A stretch of 64,000 bases of DNA from Bermanella sp049115935 (GTDB taxonomy: Bacteria; Pseudomonadota; Gammaproteobacteria; Pseudomonadales; Oceanobacteraceae): assembly GCA_049115935.1 (NCBI GenBank), contig JAGDZK010000001.1, forward strand, positions 1 through 64,000, given 5' to 3'. Both the position numbers and the translations under genes were made by a program. Each line of letters opens with the position of its first letter. Positions within the stretch are counted from its first letter, which is position 1. The notes below the pieces were generated by a model, which was given only the letters and a program-made list of their open reading frames with translations, did not search any database and had not been told where the DNA came from. Of this stretch, positions 51,268 through 60,301 are shown piece after piece.

Positions 51268-51711
51268 GGGCTTTTTATTATTTTTATCCCGTTTTGGTCC
51301 GTGTCGGCCAAAAAAAATTAGGTGTGCAGATTAGCCTAAAGCCGGCAGTTGTCAAAGTGCCCAAGTCTGCTTTTTTTATGTAACAACGTGTTACTGGCAC
51401 TTATGTCCACTGAATAAAAAAATTATTGGGTCATATGTACCAATTGAACCCCTATTCACTTGTTTTTTATCATAAAATATCAGACACAAGCATGAGTTGA
51501 TGGTTCGCTGTATTTTTACCAATATTAATATGTTGGCACTTTATAACTAGTTATTGATTGGGCTGCCTGAGTTTACGTCTAAAGCATATTCGTATTTTCT
51601 AACCAGAAGCTGGTCGTTACCGTCATTGCTGGGCAGACCTTAGCTGTGGTTACATAGGCGACTTTCATAAACGATAGATACAAAAAACCAATAAAAATAA
51701 GGAATACGAAT
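51268..51711. other. Intergenic region between divergent genes
   Basis: This 444-base AT-rich gap holds the minus-strand promoter at 51328-51355 and, at its right end, AAGGAATAC before the isomerase ATG. I see no open frame, tRNA, repeat or long hairpin in the remainder. Confidence 0.6.
51328..51355 (-). promoter_or_regulatory. Promoter of the FilA-like gene
   Basis: On the minus strand TTGACA (51355-51350), a 16-base spacer and TAATCT (51333-51328) give a transcription start near 51321, about 55 bases before the ATG at 51267. Confidence 0.55.
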
Positions 51712-52302
51712 ATGGCGAAAACCTTGGATTTTTACTTCGATTTTGTCAGCCCTTACAGCTACCTTGCCATGACACAATTGCCACAAGCACTGGCTGCGTA
51801 TGATGTGGATGTGAATTATAAGCCTGTGTTTTTAGGGGCTTTGCACCAAGCTCAAGAAATGCCATCACCTGCATTTATACCCAATAAAGCTAAATGGATT
51901 CACCGTGATTGCCACTTATGGGCAGACCATTACCAAGTGCCTATGAATTGGCCAAAACAGTTTCCGTTTAATACCATCTTTTTACTTAGAGCTTGTCTGT
52001 ACATTCAGCAGACACAAGCGGATAAGATTCCGTATTTTGTTGAACATACATTTAATGCTATTTGGCAAGATGGCCTTGATGTGAATAACGAGCAAGCGGT
52101 GGCAGAGCACTTTATTCGCCTGGGTTTTGATATGAATGATATTTTGGCAGGTTGCCAACAGGCCAATATTAAAGACGGACTCAAGCAAACGGTTACCGAT
52201 GCCCATGAGTTAGGGTTGTTTGGTGTACCTGCCTTTAAAGTAGGTAACGATGTGTTTTTTGGTCAAGATCGACTCATGTTTGTCCAAAAGGCCTTGGCGT
52301 AA
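51712..52302 (+). CDS. 2-hydroxychromene-2-carboxylate isomerase-like (DsbA-fold, GST kappa)
   Basis: The 196-residue protein has the kappa-class GST/DsbA fold with FDFVSPYSYLA near residues 9-19, where a Ser replaces the catalytic Cys and binds glutathione, and the C-terminal GVPAFKVGNDVFFGQDRL. Known members isomerise hydroxychromene carboxylates in naphthalene breakdown. No other aromatic-degradation gene is here, so the true substrate is unknown. ATG follows AAGGAATACGAAT. A methyltransferase begins 3 bases after the stop, so the two form an operon. Confidence 0.88.
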   Translation: MAKTLDFYFDFVSPYSYLAMTQLPQALAAYDVDVNYKPVFLGALHQAQEMPSPAFIPNKAKWIHRDCHLWADHYQVPMNWPKQFPFNTIFLLRACLYIQQTQADKIPYFVEHTFNAIWQDGLDVNNEQAVAEHFIRLGFDMNDILAGCQQANIKDGLKQTVTDAHELGLFGVPAFKVGNDVFFGQDRLMFVQKALA

Positions 52303-52305
52303 TTT

Positions 52306-52965
52306 ATGTATTCACACGTTGCATGTCCTTTATGCGAAAGCCGCGATCACCGCTTGTTTCATCAAGATAACAACAGGCGAAGCAAACGGGTATATTTGAG
52401 TTGCCAGCAGTGTCATTTGGTATTTGTGCCTGCTGAGTTTTATTTAACTCAAGCTCAAGAAAAGGCGGAATATGATCAACATGAAAATGATGTGCAAGAC
52501 GACGGCTACAGGCAGTTTTTAAGCCGTCTGTGGTTGCCACTTAAAGAGCGTCTGTCGGTCAATCAAAAGGTGTTGGATTTTGGCTGTGGCCCAGGACCTT
52601 TGTTGGCAAGCATGATGAAAGATGATGGCATGGAAGTGAGTGTGTTTGACCACTTTTATCACCCTGAGCAATCAGTTTTAAAAGCAAATTATTATGACGC
52701 AATCACCGCCACAGAAGTGATTGAACATTTGCATCAGCCCAAGCATGTGTTTAAGCAATGGTTGACCATGCTCAAAGCAAATGGCTATTTAGCCGTTATG
52801 ACCAAGCGAGTCACCGGTCGTGAGGCCTTTGCTAAATGGCATTATAAAAATGACTTAACTCATGTGTGCTTTTTTAGTGAGGCGTGTTTTATATGGCTCG
52901 CGCAAATGCATCAGTTAAGTTATACATTTGTTGGCAATGATGTGGTGATTTTTCACAAAAAATAA
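52306..52965 (+). CDS. Class I SAM methyltransferase with N-terminal zinc ribbon
   Basis: The 219-residue protein begins with a four-cysteine zinc ribbon (C7-x2-C10, C33-x2-C36). A methyltransferase domain follows: SAM motif I VLDFGCGPG at 89-97, and ATEVIEHLHQP near 140 as the post-II acidic motif. This build occurs in methyltransferases acting on small molecules or sugars, of unknown target here. It lies three bases after the isomerase-like gene and probably shares its transcript. It converges with the Hpt gene with one base between. Confidence 0.85.
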   Translation: MYSHVACPLCESRDHRLFHQDNNRRSKRVYLSCQQCHLVFVPAEFYLTQAQEKAEYDQHENDVQDDGYRQFLSRLWLPLKERLSVNQKVLDFGCGPGPLLASMMKDDGMEVSVFDHFYHPEQSVLKANYYDAITATEVIEHLHQPKHVFKQWLTMLKANGYLAVMTKRVTGREAFAKWHYKNDLTHVCFFSEACFIWLAQMHQLSYTFVGNDVVIFHKK

Positions 52966-52966
52966 G

Positions 52967-53332
52967 TTAATCGGTTGGCAGGTCTTTGGCTTGTTTAACG
53001 GTGGCCAGTAGGGTTTCCATGGCTTGTGGAATGCTGGCGATTTCGTCTGAAATATCATGATTGCCATCTTTTAGCTTGTGATCAATTGAGGTACAAAGCG
53101 CAAACATTTCATCCGCGGCTAAATTACCAGTAACCCCTTTTAATGCATGGTTAATTTCATTCACGCTGGTCCAATCTTCTTGCTTGGCCGCTTCAATAAT
53201 TCGGTTGCCGTCTTCCACATGGCTAGCTTCAAACATACCCAGTAAGCGTACATATAGGCTTTTCTTGCCACCTAATTGGGATAGGGCTTTTTTAAGATTT
53301 AAACCGGGTAGGTTTTCAGGCCAATCAGACAC
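52967..53332 (-). CDS. Stand-alone Hpt phosphotransfer protein
   Basis: The 121-residue helical protein carries the phospho-histidine motif HALKGVTGN with H62 as the acceptor, the usual Hpt HxLKG pattern. Stand-alone Hpt proteins pass phosphate between hybrid kinase receivers and a response regulator. Two hybrid kinases in this window (19494 and 45893) lack an Hpt domain and are possible partners, though neither is adjacent. The start is a GTG six bases after AAGGAG. Partnering is inference. Confidence 0.85.
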   Translation of the reverse strand: MSDWPENLPGLNLKKALSQLGGKKSLYVRLLGMFEASHVEDGNRIIEAAKQEDWTSVNEINHALKGVTGNLAADEMFALCTSIDHKLKDGNHDISDEIASIPQAMETLLATVKQAKDLPTD

Positions 53333-53486
53333 GTTAGGCTCCTTTTTGCGCGCTAGTAATTAGTTTGGTTCAGCTTGGTAGAATGTCAAACTAGGGTTAA
53401 GGGATTTTTGAACTTTGCAGAGCTTTACTGGTGTTTTGTAAGTATCTGTTTTTAAATAGCTGTTTTTAATAATCGGGCGCATTTTC

Positions 53487-56400
53487 ATGCTGTATTTGTA
53501 TCAATCTAACAAAGTAGAACGTTTGCTAGCACAGCTGGTGGCTTTGTTATTAGAGCAAGATGTAGCCCCTTTAGAACATGAAACCATCGTGGTTGAAAAC
53601 CCAGGCCTTGCCCATTGGTTAAAAATGCAACTGGCAAACAGTTTGGGTATTGCTGCAAATTTAGAATTCCCCATGCCGTCACGATTTTTTTGGCAAGTTC
53701 AGCGTCAATTGATGCCCGATCTCGCTCAAGAAAGTGTGTTTAACAAAGATAGCTTAACGTGGTTGGTCGTCGAAGCGTTACAAGACAAATCCTTAATGAG
53801 TCAGGATGAATTTCAACTGCTGCAAAGTTATTTAAGGTCTAACGATAGCGATAGCCCAGCAGAAGCCGCACTTAAGCAATATCGCTTAGCCAGTACCATT
53901 GCCGACTTATATGACCAATATCTTGTGTATCGCCCTGATTGGATAGAAAGCTGGCAAGACCAAGCATTTGAAATCGAAGGGGAGCCTCTCACAGATCAGC
54001 GCTGGCAAGGCATCTTGTGGCACTACCTGATTGAGAAAGTGAAACACAAAGGCTTACCTGAGCGTCACCGAGGTAACATGGTGACAGATTTTATGGCTGT
54101 ATTAGCCAATAGTCGCACACAGGACCTACCCAAGCGTGTGATTTTTTTTGGTTTTACAACCTTACCCAAGCATCAAATAGATGCTTTGCAGTTATTATCG
54201 CAAAAAATGGATGTACACATGCTTACCCCCAATCCTTGCCAATTTTATTGGGGAGATGTGGTGAGTGAAACGGTGCAGGCAAGATTAAGAGCCCGCAATG
54301 TGAAATTACCCATGGCCGATGCAGGAAACGACCTGCTGGCCTCACTTGGTAAGTTAGGGCAAGACTTTCAACGTTTATTGCTTGAAGTACCAGACCTGCA
54401 AGAACAATCATTATTTTTAGAAAACGGCGCTGATAATCTGCTAGAACATATCCAAAACCATATTTTAAGTTTGCAGCAGCCAAGTGAGCCATTGGTACTG
54501 GATGACAGTGTTAAAATTGTGGGTTGTCATAGCCCAATGCGGGAAATAGAAGTCCTGCATGATCATTTATTAAGCGTATTTGAGCAGAGCAATGTGGCAC
54601 CACAAGATGTGGTGGTCATGATTCCAGATGTGGCCAGTTATGCGCCGTTTATTGATGCGGTATTTAATAGCCAAGATTTTAATATGCGCATTCCATATTC
54701 TATTTCGGATCGGCCATTGCAAGCTGAACATCCGATTTTAAATGGTTTTATTTTATTGCTGGGTTTACCTCAGTCGCGCATGCGTTTTAGCGATGTTATT
54801 ACCTTGTTAGAAATTCCTGCCATTTATCGTGCCTATGAATTATCTGAATCCGATTTGCCCACTTTGAAGCAATGGTTAATTGAAGCGGGTGTGCGCTGGG
54901 GATTCGATGGTCAAAGTCGTGAGCAATTAGGTTTACCTAACTGGCAGCAAAATACTTGGCTATATGGGTTCAAACGTTTACTCATGGGTTATGCCATGCA
55001 AAGCAGCGATGCGGTATTTGGAATTGTACCGGTGCAACATGTCGAAGGTTTAGATGCCGCGTTACTTGGGCCGTTGATGGCATTTGTGAATGATTTACAT
55101 GAATTTTCACAACAAGCCAAACAAGCTAGGCAACCACAACAATGGACGCCTTTTATTCACCAGTGGCAGCAAACATTTTTTGCACCAAATGATGAAGAGT
55201 TAGGGGTTTTAGAACATGTTAATGTGGCCCTTGAAAATTGGGTGACAGGGATTCAGGCGGTTAATTTTGAACAAGAAATAGAACACTCCGTTTTTGCCGA
55301 TGGCGTCAAAGCACGCTTGCAACAAGCTAATGGCTCACAACATTTTATGGTAGGTAAGGTTAACTTTTGTACCTTGCTCCCCATGCGAAGCATTCCTTTT
55401 AAAGTGGTGGCTGTTCTAGGGTTAAACGATAGCGAATATCCTCGTAGTGTGATTCCCAATAGTTTAGATTTAATGCGCTTTAAACATCGATTGGGTGATC
55501 GTAGTCGACGTAATGAGGATCGCTATTTATTTTTAGAGGCGATTTTATCTGCTCGTCAGTCACTTTGGTTAAGCTATAAAAGTAAAAACCAAAATAATGA
55601 TGAAGCCATGACACCATCGGTTGTGCTGGCTGAGCTGATGGATTATTTAGCACAATCGCAAAGCTCAAAAGAGTTAATACAGCAACATCCGTTACAACCC
55701 TTTAATCCTGTTTATTATCAGCAATCGTCTCCATTTTTTAGTTTTAATCAAGACTGGCTGGGTGCTATCGATACCAAGGGCATGAGTCAAATATCTAAAG
55801 AAAAATTAAGTGTACCAGCGCAAAGTGATGCTTTAAATAATGATATTTTACTTGAGCAGTTAATACAGTTTTTTCAAAACCCAGCTCGATATTATTTGAA
55901 TCAGAATCTTGATATTAGCTTGTATCAATACGTTGAAGACATTGAGGATAACGAACCGTTTATGTTAGATGGTTTAACCCAATTTCAAATTAAACAGCAT
56001 CTTTTGCAAGATCACTTATACGGCTCAAGTTCAAGTAAGGGTGCGGTTGAAGGGGAGTTAGCATTTGGTGAGATTGGAGAGCAGCATTGGCAAGGACTCG
56101 AACTGCAATTACAAGCCATGCTGAATGCGTACGCACCTTATAAAAATCATGTTCAAAGTATGCCATTAGAAATTAATACGCAATTTGAAGATGATTTTCC
56201 TCGGTTATTAGGTTGGCAATATAAAGTATTTGATCAATATCATGTGCAATTGGTCCCAAGTAAATTCAAAGCGAAGCATTTAATACAAGTTTTAATTGAG
56301 CAAGCTAGCTTATCGGCCATGGGTTATCAAAAACACAGTCGACTTATTTGCCAAGATACAGTGGTGAGTTTGTCACCCATGGCAGCCGATACAGCAAAGC

Positions 56401-56708
56401 AGTATTTAAAGAATTTAATGCGAATTTTTATAAGTGGTAATAAAACCCCTTTAGCATTTTTACCTGAAACAGCTTGGCAACTTCAAGCGCCGTTATCTAA
56501 AGGGGCTAGGACATCGCAGCAAGATAAAGCGCAAACTGTTTTTGAAGGCACAACAGGCCCATTTGGGGTGGCAGGTGAACGGGATGATTTACACTTACGA
56601 CGCTGCTTTGGGGATTTAGATGATATTCCCTTGGATACTCTTAATTATGCACATGATGTGTTTGCCATTTGGTTAGAGCAAGAATTACTTGAGGTAGAAA
56701 AATTATGA
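53487..56708 (+). CDS. recC: Exodeoxyribonuclease V gamma subunit
   Basis: The 1073-residue protein is a RecC: inactive helicase-like domains that hold the DNA and recognise Chi, with VENPGLAHWLKMQLA near 36, PLEEIEVL-like PMREIEVLHDHLLSVFEQ near 351 and LNDSEYPR near 648. The order recC-recB-recD with overlapping starts resembles the usual operon but lacks the ptrA gene found between recC and recB in E. coli. The ATG at 53487 has a weak ribosome site. Its stop overlaps recB as ATGA. Confidence 0.95.
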   Translation: MLYLYQSNKVERLLAQLVALLLEQDVAPLEHETIVVENPGLAHWLKMQLANSLGIAANLEFPMPSRFFWQVQRQLMPDLAQESVFNKDSLTWLVVEALQDKSLMSQDEFQLLQSYLRSNDSDSPAEAALKQYRLASTIADLYDQYLVYRPDWIESWQDQAFEIEGEPLTDQRWQGILWHYLIEKVKHKGLPERHRGNMVTDFMAVLANSRTQDLPKRVIFFGFTTLPKHQIDALQLLSQKMDVHMLTPNPCQFYWGDVVSETVQARLRARNVKLPMADAGNDLLASLGKLGQDFQRLLLEVPDLQEQSLFLENGADNLLEHIQNHILSLQQPSEPLVLDDSVKIVGCHSPMREIEVLHDHLLSVFEQSNVAPQDVVVMIPDVASYAPFIDAVFNSQDFNMRIPYSISDRPLQAEHPILNGFILLLGLPQSRMRFSDVITLLEIPAIYRAYELSESDLPTLKQWLIEAGVRWGFDGQSREQLGLPNWQQNTWLYGFKRLLMGYAMQSSDAVFGIVPVQHVEGLDAALLGPLMAFVNDLHEFSQQAKQARQPQQWTPFIHQWQQTFFAPNDEELGVLEHVNVALENWVTGIQAVNFEQEIEHSVFADGVKARLQQANGSQHFMVGKVNFCTLLPMRSIPFKVVAVLGLNDSEYPRSVIPNSLDLMRFKHRLGDRSRRNEDRYLFLEAILSARQSLWLSYKSKNQNNDEAMTPSVVLAELMDYLAQSQSSKELIQQHPLQPFNPVYYQQSSPFFSFNQDWLGAIDTKGMSQISKEKLSVPAQSDALNNDILLEQLIQFFQNPARYYLNQNLDISLYQYVEDIEDNEPFMLDGLTQFQIKQHLLQDHLYGSSSSKGAVEGELAFGEIGEQHWQGLELQLQAMLNAYAPYKNHVQSMPLEINTQFEDDFPRLLGWQYKVFDQYHVQLVPSKFKAKHLIQVLIEQASLSAMGYQKHSRLICQDTVVSLSPMAADTAKQYLKNLMRIFISGNKTPLAFLPETAWQLQAPLSKGARTSQQDKAQTVFEGTTGPFGVAGERDDLHLRRCFGDLDDIPLDTLNYAHDVFAIWLEQELLEVEKL

Positions 56709-59700
56709 ATAAAAATACCTCAAATACAATGCAAGTGCTGGATGTCACCCGTATAGCACTTAATGGCGTATCACTGATTGAGGCCAGTGCCGGCACGGGT
56801 AAAACCTACACCATAACCAGTTTGTATTTACGTTTAGTATTGGGACATAAATGTGATGCATTAAGCCCAGAAAATATTCTGGTGGTGACATTTACCCGGG
56901 CAGCCACAGAAGAGTTGCGCAGCCGCATTCGCTCGCGCTTACGTAATGCTTATCTTACGTTACAACAAAAAGCCAATGATCCTTTAATTGATGAAATTAA
57001 ATCTGAAATTGATGATGTACCTGCTGCATTACAAAAATTAAAAGATGCCCAACAATTAATGGATCTAGCAGCCATTTATACCATTCATGGCTTTGCACAA
57101 CGTTTACTAAGACAAAATGCAGTTGAAAGTGGAATCAATGGTGAATTTGAATTATTACTTGATGAAACGGAATTGCTAGAACAGGCGGTGAGAGATGTTT
57201 GGCGTGCCAAGGTATACCCATTAAGTGGTGACATACTGCAATTGGTTTTATCCCAATGGAAAACACCAGAGCAGTTATTAAAAGATTTACGTTCACTGAT
57301 ATATAAACATGCTCACTTTCATTTGGGTGAAAAGGGTATAGCGGGAGATTTTGATGAGGCAAGTCAAAATTTACAAACTATGCAGCAGTCATTTAATCAA
57401 ACATGGTTTGCTGATAGCGAAAGCTTTATTGCACAAATATTAAATCATCCTCTTTTACATGGCACGTATAGTAAAGGTGTGAATAAAAGAGTGGCTACTA
57501 TTCAAGCTTATCTTGAGCGCCCCCATAGTATTAAAACAAAAGACATCATTGATGCTTTAACTGCTTTTACACCACAAGGTTTAACTAAGAGTGTCAAAAA
57601 AGGTGGTGAGCCCGCTTCCCATTTCTTAAGTGTATTATGCCAAAGTCTAATTGATTGTGTTGATAGGTTTGAACGTGCAAAAACCCAGAAGGCCCGTCAA
57701 TTACGCATAGAGTACTTATATGCGTTTAGGTCTCGCTTAGATGAACTGAAACAACAGCAGCAAGTTTTATCAACCGATGACTTATTGAGCCATGTAAACG
57801 GGGCGTTGAATGGTCATAACCGTGACGCTTTGCTACAACAAATTCGCCAACAATATCCTGTGGCTATGGTGGATGAGTTTCAAGATACCGATGCTGAGCA
57901 GTACCAAGTATTCCAGTCAATATATGCACAAGAAAGCATTCGCCAACAACATGCTCTGTTTATGATTGGTGACCCTAAGCAAGCCATTTATAAGTTTCGT
58001 GGTGCGGATATTTTTACTTATATCCAAGCCAAACAACAAGTTGATTACCAGTACACACTGGATACCAATTACCGTTCGACACAAAACATGGTATCAGCAG
58101 TTAATGAGATTTTTACACAGCATGCCCATCCGTTTATCTATGATGACAGTATTCCATTCTTAAAAGTGCAAGCCAATGACGCGGCTGATTCATTAGTGAT
58201 AAACAATGAGGTACAGCCTGCATTAAGTTGGGTGTTGGCGAGTGATGCCAGTATTCAAAATAAAAGCAGTTTGAACCATGCGTGTGCGCAAAGCTGTGCT
58301 GAACAAATTAGTATTTTGTTAAGTGGTGGTCAGGCGCAAACTATAAAAGTAGGTGAAAATCCTTTGCTTGCCAGTGATGTGGCTGTGTTAGTGCGTAATC
58401 GCCAGCAGGCGGCATTGGTCAAAAATAGTTTGGGGTTGCGGGGCATTAGCTGTGTTTATGTTGGCCAAGAAAGTGTTTTTGACAGCGAAGAAGCAGAAGC
58501 CTTACTTGCCCTATTGCAAGGTGTGCATAGTATAAGTGAGCGTCAATATCGTAATGCCATTGCTCACCCTACTTGGGGCTTATCGCTTGATGACTTTAAA
58601 CACTTTAATCAAGATGAACATGCGTGGGAAGTTCAGTTAGAGCAACTTTATTTATGCCATGAAATTTGGCAGAAACAAGGTGTCATGGCCATGGTGATGC
58701 ATTGGCTGCATAGCCGTCAATTACCCAATACTTGGTTAACCTTAGCGGATGGCGAGCGACGTTTAACGAATATGATGCACCTTGCCGAATTATTACAACA
58801 CAGCTCAACTCAGGTGCAGGGTATGCAAGGGTTGTTGACATGGTTTGTTCAGCAAATTATGCAGTCAAAAGATGGGGCTGAACAAAAACAATTACGTTTA
58901 GAAAGTGACGCTAACCTAGTACAAATTATCACCATTCATAAATCCAAGGGTTTAGAGTACCCCGTAGTGTTTTTGCCATTTAATTGGGATGGTAAAGAAT
59001 CCAGTGATGAACTGTTTTATGATGAGCAAGCCAAGCAGTTAGTATGCGATTTAGCCGATGACTTTAAAGAGCAACGCATCCAAGAAGGTTTAGCTGAAGA
59101 AGTGCGTTTGCTTTATGTGGGTTTAACCCGTGCAGCCAGTAAGTGTTATGTGTCGATTCCTGAAGTCACAGGCAATAAACGCTTAGATAGCAACGTGCAC
59201 TTAAGTGCACTGCAACATGTCTTATTTGAAAGCGCGCAAGATTCACGCTTACCCAAGCTTCAGCAGTTGGTGAATAACAACAAACATGCTTTTGAAATAG
59301 CCCCTTTACTGTCGACGCAGACGGTATTTAAACAGATAGATAATGTCAGCGAGTTGAGTGCTCGCATATTTAATGGTCGAGTTAAAAGAGATTGGCAGTT
59401 ATCGAGCTTTTCAAGTTTAGTGCGTAATTTACATGCACCGGTTAGCCCTCGGTTTGATTTAGATGATGATGCAAAAGCAGAGGTTATCACGCAAGACCAG
59501 CAAGCATTATTGGGTGGGCAGTTTAGTTTCCCCCGTGGGGCTCATGCCGGTAATTTTTTACATACCTTGCTTGAAGAGATCGATTTTACCGCCTTACCAG
59601 AAAAATTAGATGAGTTAATACAATCATTGTTGGCACGCTTTGGCATTGATTTGTTTTATGCTGATGCAGTAAAACCTTGGTTGCATGTCATTTTAAATTC

Positions 59701-60301
59701 GCCGTTAGCTCATCATGATCCGTCTTTTACCAATCAACCTTTAAGTTTGGCTGCGTTAACGCCTAGCATGAAAAAGGTTGAAATGGAGTTTTATTTCCCA
59801 GTTGAAACCTTAAACGCCCGTGACTTTAACCAATTATTAAATGCTTATCCTTGTCTTAATTTTAAGGCTCACGATTTAGACTTTTTACAATTAAAAGGCA
59901 TGCTCAAAGGTTTTATTGACTTAACGTTTGAGTGGGGAGGGCAATTTTTTATTTTAGATTATAAATCTAATCACCTGGGTAACGAATTGAATGACTATGG
60001 CTTAGCTGCTATGGAGCAAGCCATGGCTGAACATAGGTATGATGTGCAAATGGTTATTTATACATTAGCACTGCATCGCTTACTTGCATTACGTTTACCT
60101 GATTACGATTATGATCGACACATTGGTGGTGGTTACTATTTGTTTTTACGCGGACTTGATGAAACCAATGGTGAAACAGGGCAGTTTTATAATAAGCCAG
60201 ATAAGCAACTTATCTTAAGTTTAGACCGTCTAATAAAAGGTGAATCATTAGCCGATATTTTGAGTCAATCCTCCCAGCCTGAGCAAGGGAGTTTATTATG
60301 A
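56705..60301 (+). CDS. recB: Exodeoxyribonuclease V beta subunit
   Basis: The 1198-residue protein is the 3'-5' helicase and nuclease of RecBCD, which processes double-strand ends for RecA. Walker A is EASAGTGKT (26-34), the helicase motif II is VDEFQDTDAEQYQ near 391, and the C-terminal nuclease has D1085 in LDYKSNHLG. Overlaps link it to recC (ATGA) and recD (start at 60298). Length is typical. Identity is secure. Confidence 0.97.
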   Translation: MNKNTSNTMQVLDVTRIALNGVSLIEASAGTGKTYTITSLYLRLVLGHKCDALSPENILVVTFTRAATEELRSRIRSRLRNAYLTLQQKANDPLIDEIKSEIDDVPAALQKLKDAQQLMDLAAIYTIHGFAQRLLRQNAVESGINGEFELLLDETELLEQAVRDVWRAKVYPLSGDILQLVLSQWKTPEQLLKDLRSLIYKHAHFHLGEKGIAGDFDEASQNLQTMQQSFNQTWFADSESFIAQILNHPLLHGTYSKGVNKRVATIQAYLERPHSIKTKDIIDALTAFTPQGLTKSVKKGGEPASHFLSVLCQSLIDCVDRFERAKTQKARQLRIEYLYAFRSRLDELKQQQQVLSTDDLLSHVNGALNGHNRDALLQQIRQQYPVAMVDEFQDTDAEQYQVFQSIYAQESIRQQHALFMIGDPKQAIYKFRGADIFTYIQAKQQVDYQYTLDTNYRSTQNMVSAVNEIFTQHAHPFIYDDSIPFLKVQANDAADSLVINNEVQPALSWVLASDASIQNKSSLNHACAQSCAEQISILLSGGQAQTIKVGENPLLASDVAVLVRNRQQAALVKNSLGLRGISCVYVGQESVFDSEEAEALLALLQGVHSISERQYRNAIAHPTWGLSLDDFKHFNQDEHAWEVQLEQLYLCHEIWQKQGVMAMVMHWLHSRQLPNTWLTLADGERRLTNMMHLAELLQHSSTQVQGMQGLLTWFVQQIMQSKDGAEQKQLRLESDANLVQIITIHKSKGLEYPVVFLPFNWDGKESSDELFYDEQAKQLVCDLADDFKEQRIQEGLAEEVRLLYVGLTRAASKCYVSIPEVTGNKRLDSNVHLSALQHVLFESAQDSRLPKLQQLVNNNKHAFEIAPLLSTQTVFKQIDNVSELSARIFNGRVKRDWQLSSFSSLVRNLHAPVSPRFDLDDDAKAEVITQDQQALLGGQFSFPRGAHAGNFLHTLLEEIDFTALPEKLDELIQSLLARFGIDLFYADAVKPWLHVILNSPLAHHDPSFTNQPLSLAALTPSMKKVEMEFYFPVETLNARDFNQLLNAYPCLNFKAHDLDFLQLKGMLKGFIDLTFEWGGQFFILDYKSNHLGNELNDYGLAAMEQAMAEHRYDVQMVIYTLALHRLLALRLPDYDYDRHIGGGYYLFLRGLDETNGETGQFYNKPDKQLILSLDRLIKGESLADILSQSSQPEQGSLL